DNA of 64,000 nt, taken from positions 1 to 64,000 of the forward strand of contig JAECUM010016686.1 of NCBI GenBank assembly GCA_016617855.1, given 5' to 3'. The notes under the pieces are model-generated. The model searched no databases and was not told the origin of the DNA. It worked only from the letters and a program-made list of their open reading frames with translations. The DNA comes from Megalonaias nervosa. Its lineage: Eukaryota > Mollusca > Bivalvia > Unionida > Unionidae. The position numbers and the translations under genes are program-made. Below, piece after piece: positions 1 to 10,025 of this stretch; positions within the stretch are counted from its first letter, which is position 1; each line of letters opens with the position of its first letter.

Positions 1-1160
1 GGATAATGATTACAAATTGCTTCAGGAGGAAAACACTGAGCTTCTAGCACCGTCAGAAAATGCTTGCATGCTGACAAGGGTTGCTGAGGGAAGTGATAAG
101 AACACAAAAGCCCAAATGGGGGAAAATATATTACTGCACCAAGAAAATGAAGGATCAAAGAAATACGTTATCAAACGAAGACAAATATTTGAAAACAAAA
201 TTCCAGACTGCAAAAGACAAAAGACAGACATAACTACCTGCCTGTAAAAACTTTCAAAGATCAATGTGAAATCTGAATTCCTGGGGAAAACCCCCATAAC
301 ACATGACCTAAGCGAATCATCGAAAGTTTCTAACTCTTAAAGAGGAAAAGCTGAAGGATAAAGTAAATAATTTAAATAAAGACAAAGATAATCTACTCTC
401 ATAAATAATTCAAATATATCATGGTTTTGCTGCTACTAATCTTGAATTTCTCTTGTCACCAGTAAAAGACACTAGAAACTTAAAAAACTTAAATTATAAG
501 CGTGTCAAAGGAAGAATCCGAAAAATGCCAAAACTATATAAATAAGCTAACGAAAACCATGGCAAAATGTATATTTGTTTATGACATACTTAAGAGAATT
601 ATAACAGAGTCCCAAAAGATCAACAGTGCTATGTACAAATGTGGCAAAATTAAAACAACGCCAAAATATATTATCTCTGCCACAACAACTTAAAGCTCTT
701 TTTGACTTCCAAATCATTCTGTGAAAGGAGATCATACAACTGACTCTGCTAAGAAAGCTCATCTGAAATAAAATGTTGTTATTGATGAGCATTACTGTTC
801 TAATATTAGCAGCGAAACTCTTGGCTCTTTCAATACCAATGACTCATTTCCCAAAAGACCATGTGCCACCTAAAAATCAGGAAATGTTCATGAAACAAAC
901 ACTGCCGATCCGTGACTCTGTTATAAAATGTCAGTGAAAGAGGTCTTAAACCTTAAACCTAGGGTCACAGTCAAGTCATTACCTGGGATCTGAACTGGTC
1001 ATAAGCTTGATATAACAAGATAAACAGGAATTTCTGAATTTGATGCCGCCATCGTCAGTGTTGGAGGAAATGCTGTCAACAACAATATCGATACATAAAA
1101 AATTGAAGATAGTGTTTAGCGCATTCTGGAAAACATCGACTGGAATAACCCAGATTATTA
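1..1160 (+). pseudogene. Coiled-coil / SGNH-hydrolase-like protein remnant
   Basis: Broken reading frames only. A 76-codon open segment at 17-247 begins with a heptad-like stretch (LLQEENTELL) and is rich in K, E, N and Q. Further on, separate frames give IRDSVIK near 905, PRVTVKSLPG near 958-990 and DAAIVSVGGNAVNN near 1041-1085. The order 'DSVIK - KSLPG - VxVGGNxxNN' resembles block I and block III of SGNH/GDSL-type hydrolase domains, with GDS and GxND degenerate here. Such domains occur in some invertebrate retroelement ORF1 proteins, so a LINE ORF1 relic is a possible source; that is inference. The joining of the coiled-coil part and the SGNH-like part in one ancestral gene is also assumed. 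At least four stops and frame changes separate the pieces. Confidence 0.33.
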
Positions 1161-2265
1161 GGATTCATTTGTTTAGATTCAGGCAAACATACTTCGAAAA
1201 TTCAGTGCCATGACTATCTAAATATGGAGACAGGCCAAACACTAATATACGTTTTCCCTAGCATCGTAAGCCAATTAGGGGTATACATATGGTGCCGCCT
1301 GTTTATGTCACGTCATTTCTCTGCTGTTTCAAGACAAGCTTCGGGAACTCTACTGCGTGTCGATGTCCATGTTGTGTCCTTGGGGACGTAAGTTAACATT
1401 ATTTTTCTCCAACTGACAACTATAATGGATTTATTGAATACGAAAGTGCATTAAGTGTTTGTGAATGTTTTCATAGTGACTACATGCATGCCTCAAGAAA
1501 TATTTTAAAATGTCAATGCGTATCTAATCTCCTTGTGTGATATTCCTAGTAATGTTTACTTTAAATTAAATATTAGATCTTGAAATTAATAGAGGTGGTC
1601 ATTACACTGGGCATATAAACATACAAGTTATGAATAAATCTTAGACCAACTGAGGTTTGTACTAGCATCATAAGTAGATAACGTACATTGTCTGGTTTAC
1701 CAGAGGTAAAGTGAAATGGCAATTGTTCAAGTGACCTGTTTTGATTGATGGTTATGCCACGCCAAATACACGTGACAGAGATTCAGGGAATAGAGATGTT
1801 GCATATTCAGGAAATTGCTTATCGGTTGAAAGGAGAAAGAATTTAGAATCAGATAAAACTGACACAATGTGTTACCAAGTAAATCATTCAAATACAAAAC
1901 TGTTTCTAATCGACTTGGTATATGGGTCCCCTTCCGCTAAGGTAGAATGCCATGAATATTTTGAAAAATAAGTAATAAAGTGATTGATGATCAAAACTAA
2001 ATTTATATTTTATAGGACTTCAGCAAGGGTGTTATGAATAATTAGAATAACAGATATTAGTAGAATTTCATTGAAACGTTTTGTCTAACTCAGTTAGTGG
2101 ACCAACCAGGATGGAAACTGATCACTCAAAAATTCAGATCTATATACATGTGGAAGAAAATGCGAGTAAAATACATATAGCTAGGATAGGTCGTAGTGAT
2201 CGCTTCCCCATTTCCAAACTTGAACATCTGGCTTAAAAGAACTGTAAAATCCACAGCTCATAATT
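1161..2265. other. No recognised gene; one 76-codon open frame
   Basis: AT-rich DNA. An open frame at 1741-1971 (+) has no domain I recognise and no clear splice signals. It may be chance or a decayed exon. Nothing else seen. Confidence 0.4.
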
Positions 2266-2496
2266 TTTCCACTGTGTATTTTCAAAGGTAATGTATATCT
2301 AACACTTGCATAAAATAGTGAGTCCATAGATCTAGAGCAGTTTGTTTTCGTCATGATGCTGGAATGACCTATATGTGAATCTTTACATACAGGTCATTCC
2401 AGCATCATGATGAAAATAAAACTGCTATAGATGTATGGACCCACTATTTTATGCAAGTGTTAGGTATACATTACCTTTGAAAACACACAGTGAAAA
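2266..2496. repeat. 231-bp near-palindromic hairpin element (MITE-like)
   Basis: Two arms of about 103-105 bp, 2266-2370 and 2391-2496, are near-perfect reverse complements around a 20-bp spacer (2371-2390). The inner arm ends are GGAATGACCT and AGGTCATTCC. Outer ends read roughly TTCCACTGTGT and ACACACAGTGAA. A few mismatches are present (for example tttgttttcg against gaaaataaaa). No ORF and no convincing target duplication were seen. It could be a foldback MITE or a recent inverted duplication. Confidence 0.8.
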
Positions 2497-2592
2497 TATT
2501 TTTTACTGATTGGATAAATGCTGATATATTAGATGCCATGAATGACCCTGCTGCACAGGATGTGAAAAGAGGAATATGACGGCCAGACCAGG

Positions 2593-2860
2593 TAAAAAAA
2601 AAAAAAAAAATACATGGAGCCGGTTACTGTCCACTGCAAATTACTATCACGTGTACACTGCGTGATTTTCTCACTCTCTGGTCCATTCTGGCCACAATGG
2701 AAATTACTGGCACCGATTACTGTCAATGCTGACCTCAGTTGAAAATTACTGGCACCGTTTACTGTCCACGGAAAATTACTTTCACGTGTATACTGCGTTA
2801 TATTCTCACACACTGGTCCATTCTGATCTCAGCGGAAAATTACTGGGCAGTACACTGCGA
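2593..2860. repeat. A-run followed by a two-copy, about 135-bp tandem repeat
   Basis: An A-run at 2593-2610 is followed by two copies starting at 2622 and 2757. Each contains a GTTTACTGTCCA-like start, ATCACGTGTACACTGCGT and CTGGTCCATTCTG, in that order. Within the unit, AAATTACT recurs every 40-60 bp. It ends just where the Polinton-like coding relic begins, so it may be terminal sequence of that element; this is not shown. Confidence 0.6.
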
Positions 2861-2869
2861 GTTTATCAT

Positions 2870-4190
2870 GTTTTTTCAACATTTAAGATAGATCGTGATG
2901 GTATTTTAATTGATTCCACAGGGAATGACAAACGAGCGACTGCTATTATTAATAATGACAGCAAGTATATATTCAGAATATAATTTATTGTCGAACATAT
3001 CAGCGAAGATGGTCCGACTTGGATTATTCGTGATAAACTCGACCTTGTTAAGAAATCACGGAGACATAACAATGTCGTCATAGTAAAGAAAAATTCTAAA
3101 GCAGGTATTTTCACCGGAATTGACAAATCGTACTACAATAACGCATATCCAGTTTCGGCAGTTCTTTATGCGCTTTATTGTTTGAATGAACCAGACATAG
3201 ATCCTCTTGCTCTGATGAAAACAGGCACGCTAAATTGTGTTGCTCAACGTATAATGGAGCATTTTGTAAACTCCAGACGTGGAAATAAATTAACCGAATC
3301 AAAAATACAAAAAAACAAATAATTGGGAAAAACATGTCAATGCGACTGGAGCACGCAGAGATGACATAGCTTAATTAGAAAAATTGTTGATGTTTCCGAT
3401 AATTGTGAAAATAATAACAAATGAAGCTTTATATAAATCGGACAAATATACAACATGTGGTGCTCCAATAATATTAATTGATCTTAACTCCCGTGCGTGG
3501 ACAGAAGCATTAACAAAATTTCCACAAGAAAGAACAATAAGATTTTACATCGGAAATATTTTTGAGGAAATTCACAACATAAGTAAAAACGACCCTGTAT
3601 CAGTCTGGTTATTTTACAGTGGCGGCGTCGAAGATGCTTGCATAAGTAGCTTCGACGACAAATCATTTGATCAGTTTATTTTGCCCTCTGGAGTTCTTCA
3701 TCGGAAGGAATCGCTCCAACGTGCTATGAAACAGATTGCGGTAAAATATGACGGCGACAAAGATGATTCACTCGTTAACTGTTTTACTATTTCTTCTGTT
3801 GTGGCTCATATAGCCCAACAAAACAAATCATGGCGAGCAACTCCGAAAGAATTTCTCGATGATGTATCACAATCTTGTGTCCAATTTGGTCATGGCGGCC
3901 TTTGGAACACAAAATATAATTCCTCCGATATGATTTCTGTCGACAATGTCGCTGCTTATCCGCGGATTTTGGCGAGTATCATCGTTATATTGAACGATAC
4001 CGGCACCCAACACATGAAATGACACGAGTTGCAAGAAATGGGCCACTACCAAATATCGATCTTACTGGATTTGCTGATATTGAATCATTCAAGTTTTTAG
4101 CGACTATTCATCTGGTTATACCAATTTGGTTTGGTAGCCACTTTCATAAACCAGATACAAATGTCAATCTCAGCTACTGATAAGCAAAAA
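2870..4190 (+). pseudogene. Polinton-type large replication protein, N-terminal part
   Basis: One long frame can be followed from about 2870 to 4022, broken by stops at about 2980, 3319 and 3367; a frame change near 3970 carries it on to about 4175. The longest open piece is 3384-4022 (212 codons). It includes IRFYIGNIFEEI, VWLFYSGGVEDACISSF, LPSGVLHRKESLQ, SSVVAHIAQQNKSWRA and FGHGGLWNTKY, followed by ISVDNVAAYP. I recognise this order as belonging to a large protein found in invertebrate Polinton-like elements, upstream of a helicase P-loop. The 'D-x-x-A-x-YP' segment looks like a polymerase-type motif, but assignment to family B polymerase is not proved from what remains. Together with 4191-5040 it was probably one gene. 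No intact start codon can be chosen. Confidence 0.6.
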
Positions 4191-5040
4191 ATTAGCGTTG
4201 TTGGGCTCCATTAGTGTTATTACGATATATGTTAAACACTAAGATTTTAACGTCGTTAACGGTAACCTCTGCGATAATTTCGTACAAACAATAAAAACAA
4301 GTTTGCTTACAGCAAGATGACAAAGAAATATGCAGAAAAATTATTGCTAAATGTATCAGTGTTCATCACGTCGTTGTACAAGATTTATTATGGATCCAAC
4401 AGAATTAGATATTTTCATCAAGGACACAGCGGGAAAAGGTATAATGGTGTCACGGAGAAATGCAACAACACGAGATAGAATAATTATTGGCACGATCATT
4501 AGCTACTGCAACGGCAATTCTCCTCAATTTACTAATTTAAGATCATCAATGCTCGCCTACTCATCAATAAACCTATTATCGTTGATCAATAGATTTCCCA
4601 ATGACGCTGTAAGAGTCGGCATGGATTCTTTTTATATTAGTCGTTGTAAAATGGACCTTCTTGAGCTATTTATCGAAGAAGACACCTGCAGTGTCTACTG
4701 GGGTTCATGGCAAAAAAGAAGTGAGAAAATCCGTAAATATTCAGAGTCAGCTGACCTTAAAACACAAGATATGTATTACTTTGATGTCAATATATCAGAA
4801 CTATCATCATCACCGTAAGTAAACGATCCAATCACGAGACATAGCACGGTCTATCTGAATGGTCCAGGTGGTTCTGGTAAAACAACACGTGCGATAGAAT
4901 TATTTAAAAAGTATGACATGATTGTGTTGACGCCAACTCACCGGCTTGCCAGAGAGATGAGACAATGTGGTGTCAGCGCATGCACGTATCATAGTTTCTT
5001 CGGATGGCGAGGTGATGCACGGACACCCGAACGAATGGGT
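4191..5040 (+). pseudogene. Polinton-type replication protein, helicase (P-loop) part
   Basis: An open piece at 4351-4818 (155 codons) is followed after one stop by a P-loop region at about 4850-5040. This region reads VYLNGPGGSGKTTRAIEL (Walker A, GGSGKTT), then IVLTPTHRLAREMR, then TYHSFFGW. GxxGxGKT followed by 'TPTHRLA' and 'TYHSFF' is the helicase motif I to motif Ia/Ib pattern of SF1 (Pif1/RecD-like) helicases. Expected role: unwinding during element DNA replication in the nucleus. The gene stops abruptly at PERMG (about 5040), where sequence of the opposite-strand integrase begins; motifs II-VI are missing. Walker A itself is intact, unusual among the decayed genes here. Confidence 0.7.
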
Positions 5041-6040
5041 GCTTCGTTCCTCAACGCGTATGACTCTTGTTGGAGTTTTTTGTTGGCGCGTATCCAATCT
5101 GGTGGTAACTGTGTGTTTTCGGGAATTACCTGTAATTGTTCACGGACGAATCCACGTTGAGGAGCTGTTGAATCTAATCCATAGACTGGTGGCTGCACAG
5201 TAGATCTTACCATGCTGGAAATTTTACGTGTTGTTACACTCCACTCGGGATCAGTTGCTCTTGCTGCGTCACCCTCAAGTTCACCAGGTTCATGTAAATA
5301 CCTCACTGTTACTTTACTACCCAACACCGGTTGTTGAAGCTGATCTGGAGATTTTTGTCGTTGTGTGTGTTTCTTTGCAATTGCATCGACAGGTTTCATG
5401 TTAATTCCACTCGTGAAATCTTTGTTTAGCTCGGCCAGCAGATGAGGTAGTCTCGTAACCCACTCACGAGATCTGTCTTGAACGTGCAGCAATTCTTGGG
5501 CATATTGATGTTCAAAGAGTCGCTATGTGTCGTGGTGTGTCCACGTCTGATTTTAACGTTATGTTGTTGCATCAGCTTCGTTACTGCAACCGAGAAATCC
5601 TTTGCCAGGAAAAACATGTAGCAATTGTGACCATCGCAGGCCGCAAGATGACCCGGGTCCTCGCGATTAATTCGTTCAAACGCTGCTGCGGATTCAGTTG
5701 CTGTTTTAGACGATAACGGTTAAACCACTTTGTATCTACTTGCAACATCTACGACAGTCAACACATATTTGTATGTGCGACGTTAATGTATGTCATATGA
5801 TAAAAAAAGATATCTGCCTGACGAATTTAGTTGGGTGTGCTGACATCAAAGTGTCCATGTTGAATCGTTTTGGGATGTGGAAGATAAATTTTCCATATGG
5901 CCTGTCGCGACAACCAGTCTGCGGATACAGCACGTGTGACACCTGCTGCATCGGCAAAACTTTTAATTGCTGCTGTACTTTTCCAATATCCTCTTGGACT
6001 ATAATAATTCGACACCATTATGCAATTGTTGTCGTTTAAT
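5040..6040 (-). pseudogene. Retroviral-type integrase of Polinton class
   Basis: Read on the minus strand from 6018 downward. An N-terminal region contains YYSPRGYWKSTAAIKSFADAAGV and WLSRQAIWKIYLP, ending FDVSTPN. A degenerate QADIFF segment (about 5800) may hold the first catalytic Asp. LTVVDVASRYK near 5735-5760 is a strong core motif. TKLMQQHNVKIRRG (5540-5580) follows, then a C-terminal region (5492-5040) with PHLLAELNK, KVTVRYLHEPGELEGD and DPEWS. The family inserts linear element DNA into host chromosomes. The expected third acidic residue region reads THSDSLNIN, so Glu is not visible. Several frameshifts and stops separate the parts. The C-terminal end lies against the truncated helicase. 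Confidence 0.8.
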
Positions 6041-6059
6041 TGCCCGCTCCTAACACTAT

Positions 6060-6529
6060 TTTACCTTTCATCGCCCATCTTATCAACCAATTCTCGAGTC
6101 ATTCTCGTATGTTTTTATTCTTTATCGAATTCAGCATGAGAGTTAACTTGACATCCGCGATATGTCGTTGTGGTACATCTGGATTTTTGTACGCGACATC
6201 ATGAATATGGCACGCTTGATTCATCGCATTTATCGGAAATTTGCCTGGTTTTGGTTGTTTTTTTCGTCAAATCTAATATCAAGGCGAGTTCCAGGACCAC
6301 AATAATTATATCTGGGTAAATGTTTTTCCCCAGGATGCTTTGCCCAAGGTGTTCCAGGTATTTTCCCGAGTGCCTTAGCAATATTGCCGCCCCCTCTTGC
6401 AACAGGAATACTCACAAACTTATATTTTTGTGTGCCGCATTTTACACATTTACCTGTAAGTGCCGGAGTGTCATTTTTCAACGTGGTCTCTAAGAAATTT
6501 TGTACCAGTGACTGTCTTGCTTCTAACAC
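6060..6529 (-). pseudogene. Parvovirus-like phospholipase A2 domain protein
   Basis: Read from 6529 downward. A zinc-ribbon-like CVKCG pair near the N terminus is followed by GTPWAKHPGEKHLPRYNYCGPGTRLDIRF. After one frame change at about 6235 comes PINAMNQACHIHDVAYKN. 'YCGPGT' is the calcium-loop motif and 'HIHDVAY' the His-Asp catalytic motif of the parvovirus VP1-type PLA2 domain. In parvoviruses it opens endosomal membranes; similar domains are known in adintovirus-like elements. Both motifs keep their key residues, but the frame is broken between them. It sits head-to-head with the ATPase at 6563, leaving about 30 bp for both starts. Assignment is firm from motifs; the protein's packaging in a virion is inference. 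Confidence 0.8.
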
Positions 6530-6562
6530 AATGTAAACTCCTGATTATAAAAAACATTATAT

Positions 6563-7215
6563 TTGTACAATATGAACGTGATTGACTTATCAGTGACACG
6601 TGAGCAAGCACCGGTCAAGCATCATCCAATGTTATCAGATTCTATTCGAACTATTATAACTGGTCCATATGGGTCGGGTGAAATTCAGTTGTTGCTCAAC
6701 CTGATAATGAGGTGGGTCAAATGGGACAAACATTTATTTAGTAGAATTATCCATGGATGACCAAAGATGTTTTAATGTCCTTAAGGAATTTAATGAATCT
6801 GCGGCGGCTGAAGGCGATGTTATTGAATTTATCACAGACATCGATGAAGCTCCATCCGTCGAGGATCTTAATGGGGTGATCAACAATCTCGTGGCAAAAG
6901 ATGAAAGTCATGCTTGACAAAGAAGCAAATCCAGCCAGAATATTTTCACGGGCAGACATAAAAACACAGATGTCATTTACGTTACTCAGCGGCATACTCA
7001 AATTCCCAAAGTGATCAGAGATAACTGTAATTTTTGGTTATTTTTAACGGTGTTGACACACATACGCTTCGAATATTCATCAGACATGGTGTCCCGGCGA
7101 TATGGACATAGGTAAGTTTAAAATTTTCCTTCCTCATACTCAGAAAAATCCGCATGGATTCATCACGTTAAGTTTACACGATCCAGCAACACGTTATCGA
7201 ATTGGTCTCGGTAAA
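6563..7215 (+). pseudogene. Packaging ATPase (FtsK/HerA type) of Polinton
   Basis: The frame opens at 6563-6571 (two in-frame Met codons) and reads IITGPYGSGEIQLLLNLI at about residues 31-48. This is a Walker A site in which GKT has become GEI: both the phosphate-binding Lys and the following Ser/Thr are lost. Later pieces in shifted frames include FNESAAAEGDVIEFITDIDEAPSVEDLN (6789-6870), VMLDKEANPARIFSRADIK (6907-6965), a degenerate RDNCNFWLF (about 7015-7040) and HDPATRYRIG (7178-7210). The order matches the small packaging ATPase of Polintons, which drives DNA into the capsid. Stops at 6758 and 6915 and further shifts confirm decay. Confidence 0.75.
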
Positions 7216-7672
7216 ATCTTTTATTAAAGAAATAAATTTATTGTATAATGAACCAGCAAAAACATTACCAAAATTATATCTATAATCGAACAATTGCAGC
7301 AAGATGGTCTCGCGGTTCAATTTGATCTTGAAATGATTTTTAGATGAAACAGCAGCGACGTGAAGAGGGCAGATAAACACTCGCGGCTGAGTACAGATTT
7401 ATCAAATTACTCCAACGTGAAATGGAATTGTCGTGGGCGGATTTACACGAACAACATGATATTGCTAAATTTGTTCCTTTGCAAGTGCCATTGAGAAAAT
7501 ACGATCAGATTTCTCTCGACAATATGAAACTCGATCTGTTGTAAACACACGTGCGAGACAGCTAACAAAAACCTTGTATTGGAATCTATTAAGATTCCCA
7601 CAGAATGAGAAGCATTTCTCAAGAGGGAATAGCCCAAACAACAACAAAAATTAACGATAAAATAAATTAACG
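7216..7672 (+). pseudogene. Unrecognised plus-strand gene after the ATPase
   Basis: Open pieces in changing frames suggest one broken gene. The clearest is at 7386-7541, with AEYRFIKLLQREMELSWADLHEQHDI and later PLRKYDQISLDNMKLDLL. A further piece, NTRARQLTKTLYWNLLRFP, lies at about 7545-7600. It is charged and probably helical. Its place directly after the ATPase and its matching direction suggest it belongs to the element, but I do not recognise the family. The region also makes short minus-strand open frames (7443-7676), which I judge to be shadows. Confidence 0.4.
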
Positions 7673-7727
7673 ACAAACGTATTTTTTTTGTTAATTTTTT
7701 TTTTCATTGGCTGAGAGAGGCCGTTTA

Positions 7728-9220
7728 GGGTCAATCGCGCACATACAAACTAACAGTCAATTTTCCACATGTGTCAAATAAATTACCGTTTTGGTCGGTT
7801 AGACGAAAATGTATTCGTGACAGCGATGGATTATGACATCGTAAATAATCAGGATTAGTTGGCACCGACACAATCAAATGACCCGGCGGGACATCTGGAG
7901 AAAAGCTGTAAAGGACATGTCCCTGCTGGGCCTGCCCTTGTAATGCTTGCCTAGACGTGGTATAGCTACCGTCGACTGAGCAACAGACCAGATTTACAGA
8001 AATCGTTAATGTGATTTTGACAATACCCGGCTATACATGACGACCACCACCCTCTGGATCTTTGTTATGTTAGAGAATACTTTCGAGATTTTTTATTTTT
8101 TCCCATTTCGCATATATCTTAGGAAAATATTCTTCAATTATGTCATTGAGAACTTCATCCATTTTATCCATGCCCAAAAGAGGTAGTTTGAACGTAAGCA
8201 ATTGGCTTCGATGATCTTAAAATAATTAAGAAATGAGGTTTTGTATTTTACGCCGTTTACTCCCATCATATCACCCTTGTAAATTACTATGCATATTACG
8301 GATGTTTTAATGAGTTTTGCGTCAGATTTCATCTGATTCAGATGCTGAACCAACACAACGATTTTATGTGTAAAATCATCATTTGGGTACTCAAGTATAT
8401 ATATCTCCATCAGATCCCTTAGATTTCTTTGTTCAGATCTATATTTCTCCTCCAATAAGCGGACTAATACCAAAGCAGGGTTATTCAATCTATGTATCAC
8501 TCCAGGAAGTCTTGAAAACCCCTGAAATATATCATCATAGAACCATACCAGGTATTATTTACCATATGGCTTTTTCTCTATTTTCCGTTAGGGAGGATCT
8601 ACTTTAACATACCATTACAGATTTGTTCTATAATCATCTGAACTTTTCATGAATACTTGTTTGTCTGATAAATAATCAGATCGTTGTGGTGGTGGTAATC
8701 CAACATAAATTGGTACTTTCAGTGGCCATCCCAGCACGGTTCTGATCGACGACTTATATATGTCGACGGCGTAATTATGCGTTGATATTTCAAAGGTGGC
8801 ACTTAGTGTTGGCTTGTGTACCTTGATAACAATCTCTGATTCTTTTCCTGTTATAGATTTAATTCTACGTTGAAGTTCATTACTGATTTGCTCGATTTTA
8901 CATGAACATGTTGGGATGGTAACGACTTCCCAGACGGGAGACGTTACAGAGCTGTGGTTTTGCGAGAATACCAGCGAATTATTAGCGTCTAATCCATCAA
9001 ATGATTTTTCTCTGATATTTGGCCAACTATAATAAAGTCGTAATTGTGCCAGTGCGATTTCAAGTGACCGACCATTAGGAGCTTTAATCGGAGTTGGAAA
9101 ACCAATATCGAATTCCGGCTGTGTTGACGTTGCTGATATGATTATAGTCGTCGGCGGTGTTTTGTTAGCGAATGATCTGTTCCAGTCGTGTGGTTATTTC
9201 TGTGGTCATTTTTATCTATA
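7728..9220 (-). pseudogene. Polinton structural protein, penton-like candidate (split)
   Basis: The N-terminal start MTTEITTRLEQI is at 9211-9167 (ATG at 9211), followed by a one-step shift. A frame then stays open from about 9165 to 8600 with no internal Met until near its end. It contains GRSLEIALAQLRLYYSWPNI, VVTIPTCSCKIEQISNEL and VLGWPLKVPIYVG. The C-terminal part reads GHVLYSFSPDVPPGHLIV, SRIHFRLTDQNGNLFD and KLTVSLYVRD before the stop at 7728. I recognise these two halves as the ends of one protein family common in invertebrate Polintons, probably a minor capsid/penton-type beta protein; the exact structural role is inference. About 520 bp (8080-8590) of other sequence lies between them. 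Confidence 0.65.
8080..8590 (-). other. Apparent insert inside the penton-like gene, with a 120-codon ORF
   Basis: The stretch separates two halves of the structural gene above. It holds a minus-strand open frame at 8138-8500, continuing in a second frame to about 8070 (YFPKIYAKWEKIKNLESIL). The protein is Leu/Lys/Asn-rich and probably helical, with RLLEEKYRSEQRNLRDLMEIYI, and does not resemble the flanking beta protein. I see no inverted repeats. It could be a genuine lineage-specific domain of the structural protein, or a foreign insert. Confidence 0.4.
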
Positions 9221-9298
9221 TGGCAGATCATAAATGTGACACTGGCAAGTTTGCGTTCTTGCGATACCGATAATAAATATCCCTAACTGCATCAAAAT

Positions 9299-9661
9299 TC
9301 ATTGTCGGATATTGCACTGTCGGTTAACCCCGCTGACAGTATTGATGAGATATTCATGCACGCATACGTCACAGCATAAGTTATTTCTGTGTACTCGTGC
9401 AATTTTTAACTGGTACATGTACTTTTTCGCGATAATATTGAGTATACCAGCAACACTAACAACAACAGAGACACCGATTCCAACCACGGGCGGTATCACG
9501 TGCGTCGCTGATAATGTACCGATTAACGTCGTTGTTTCAGCGACCAGCGAGGAAACCACGTATACAACATTATCGATGACCATTATTCGTCTGAGATATT
9601 TTTTTTTTTTTTTTGCTTGTTTTGTCATATGCTCGTCGATGATTTCTTCCAGCGATGTCAT
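9299..9661 (-). CDS. Small two-segment membrane protein of the Polinton relic
   Basis: An intact 120-codon frame. After a charged N terminus (EEIIDEHMTKQAKKKKKYLRR) there are two hydrophobic stretches, about residues 28-50 (VIDNVVYVVSSLVAETTTLIG) and 55-76 (VIPPVVGIGVSVVVSVAGILN). A basic, Cys-containing tail with CCDVC follows. Two closely spaced helices joined by a Pro-containing turn suggest a hairpin in a membrane, or amphipathic virion helices. Proteins of this shape sit beside the structural genes in invertebrate Polintons; the function is not known to me. A run of T on the plus strand at 9600-9615 codes the Lys run and is prone to slippage, so the frame may be accidental there. The start is the first ATG in frame. 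Confidence 0.55.
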   Translation of the reverse strand: MTSLEEIIDEHMTKQAKKKKKYLRRIMVIDNVVYVVSSLVAETTTLIGTLSATHVIPPVVGIGVSVVVSVAGILNIIAKKYMYQLKIARVHRNNLCCDVCVHEYLINTVSGVNRQCNIRQ

Positions 9662-10025
9662 CCATGCGCATGCTTAAATATACCGAAAGGATTGTGTGGG
9701 ATTCATTACGGTATATATTAAGTAATCAATTAAGATTTCTTCGCGACGAATTCAAGACAGTAGTAGTATATCACTGAGGTTAAGGTATTATCCTCTGATA
9801 CCAATATGAATGTTGCTTTATTCATCTGTTCTATCACTAATGTCATAATTCCGGAAGAAGAACCATAACTCAAAGGAAAGAATGGGACTATCCTAAATTG
9901 CTCAGGGCTAAGCAGGTATCACCTGCACACCCCAGTGGTATGTTTGATGGATTTGTTATGGTTTGTCCATGTTCCTGATCCAGACGCTACTGTGTATAAC
10001 ATGTTGATGAGCGGAGTTATGTGAA
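9662..10025. other. Gap between membrane protein and fibre gene
   Basis: No reading frame of note on either strand. It may hold the promoter of the membrane protein, but no TATA-type signal stands out. Confidence 0.4.

Noticed and set aside
9880..9950. Stretch resembling the internal control region of 5S rRNA (GGGCTAAGCAGGTATCACCTG)
   Set aside because: Only a few bases agree and the rest of a 5S gene is absent.
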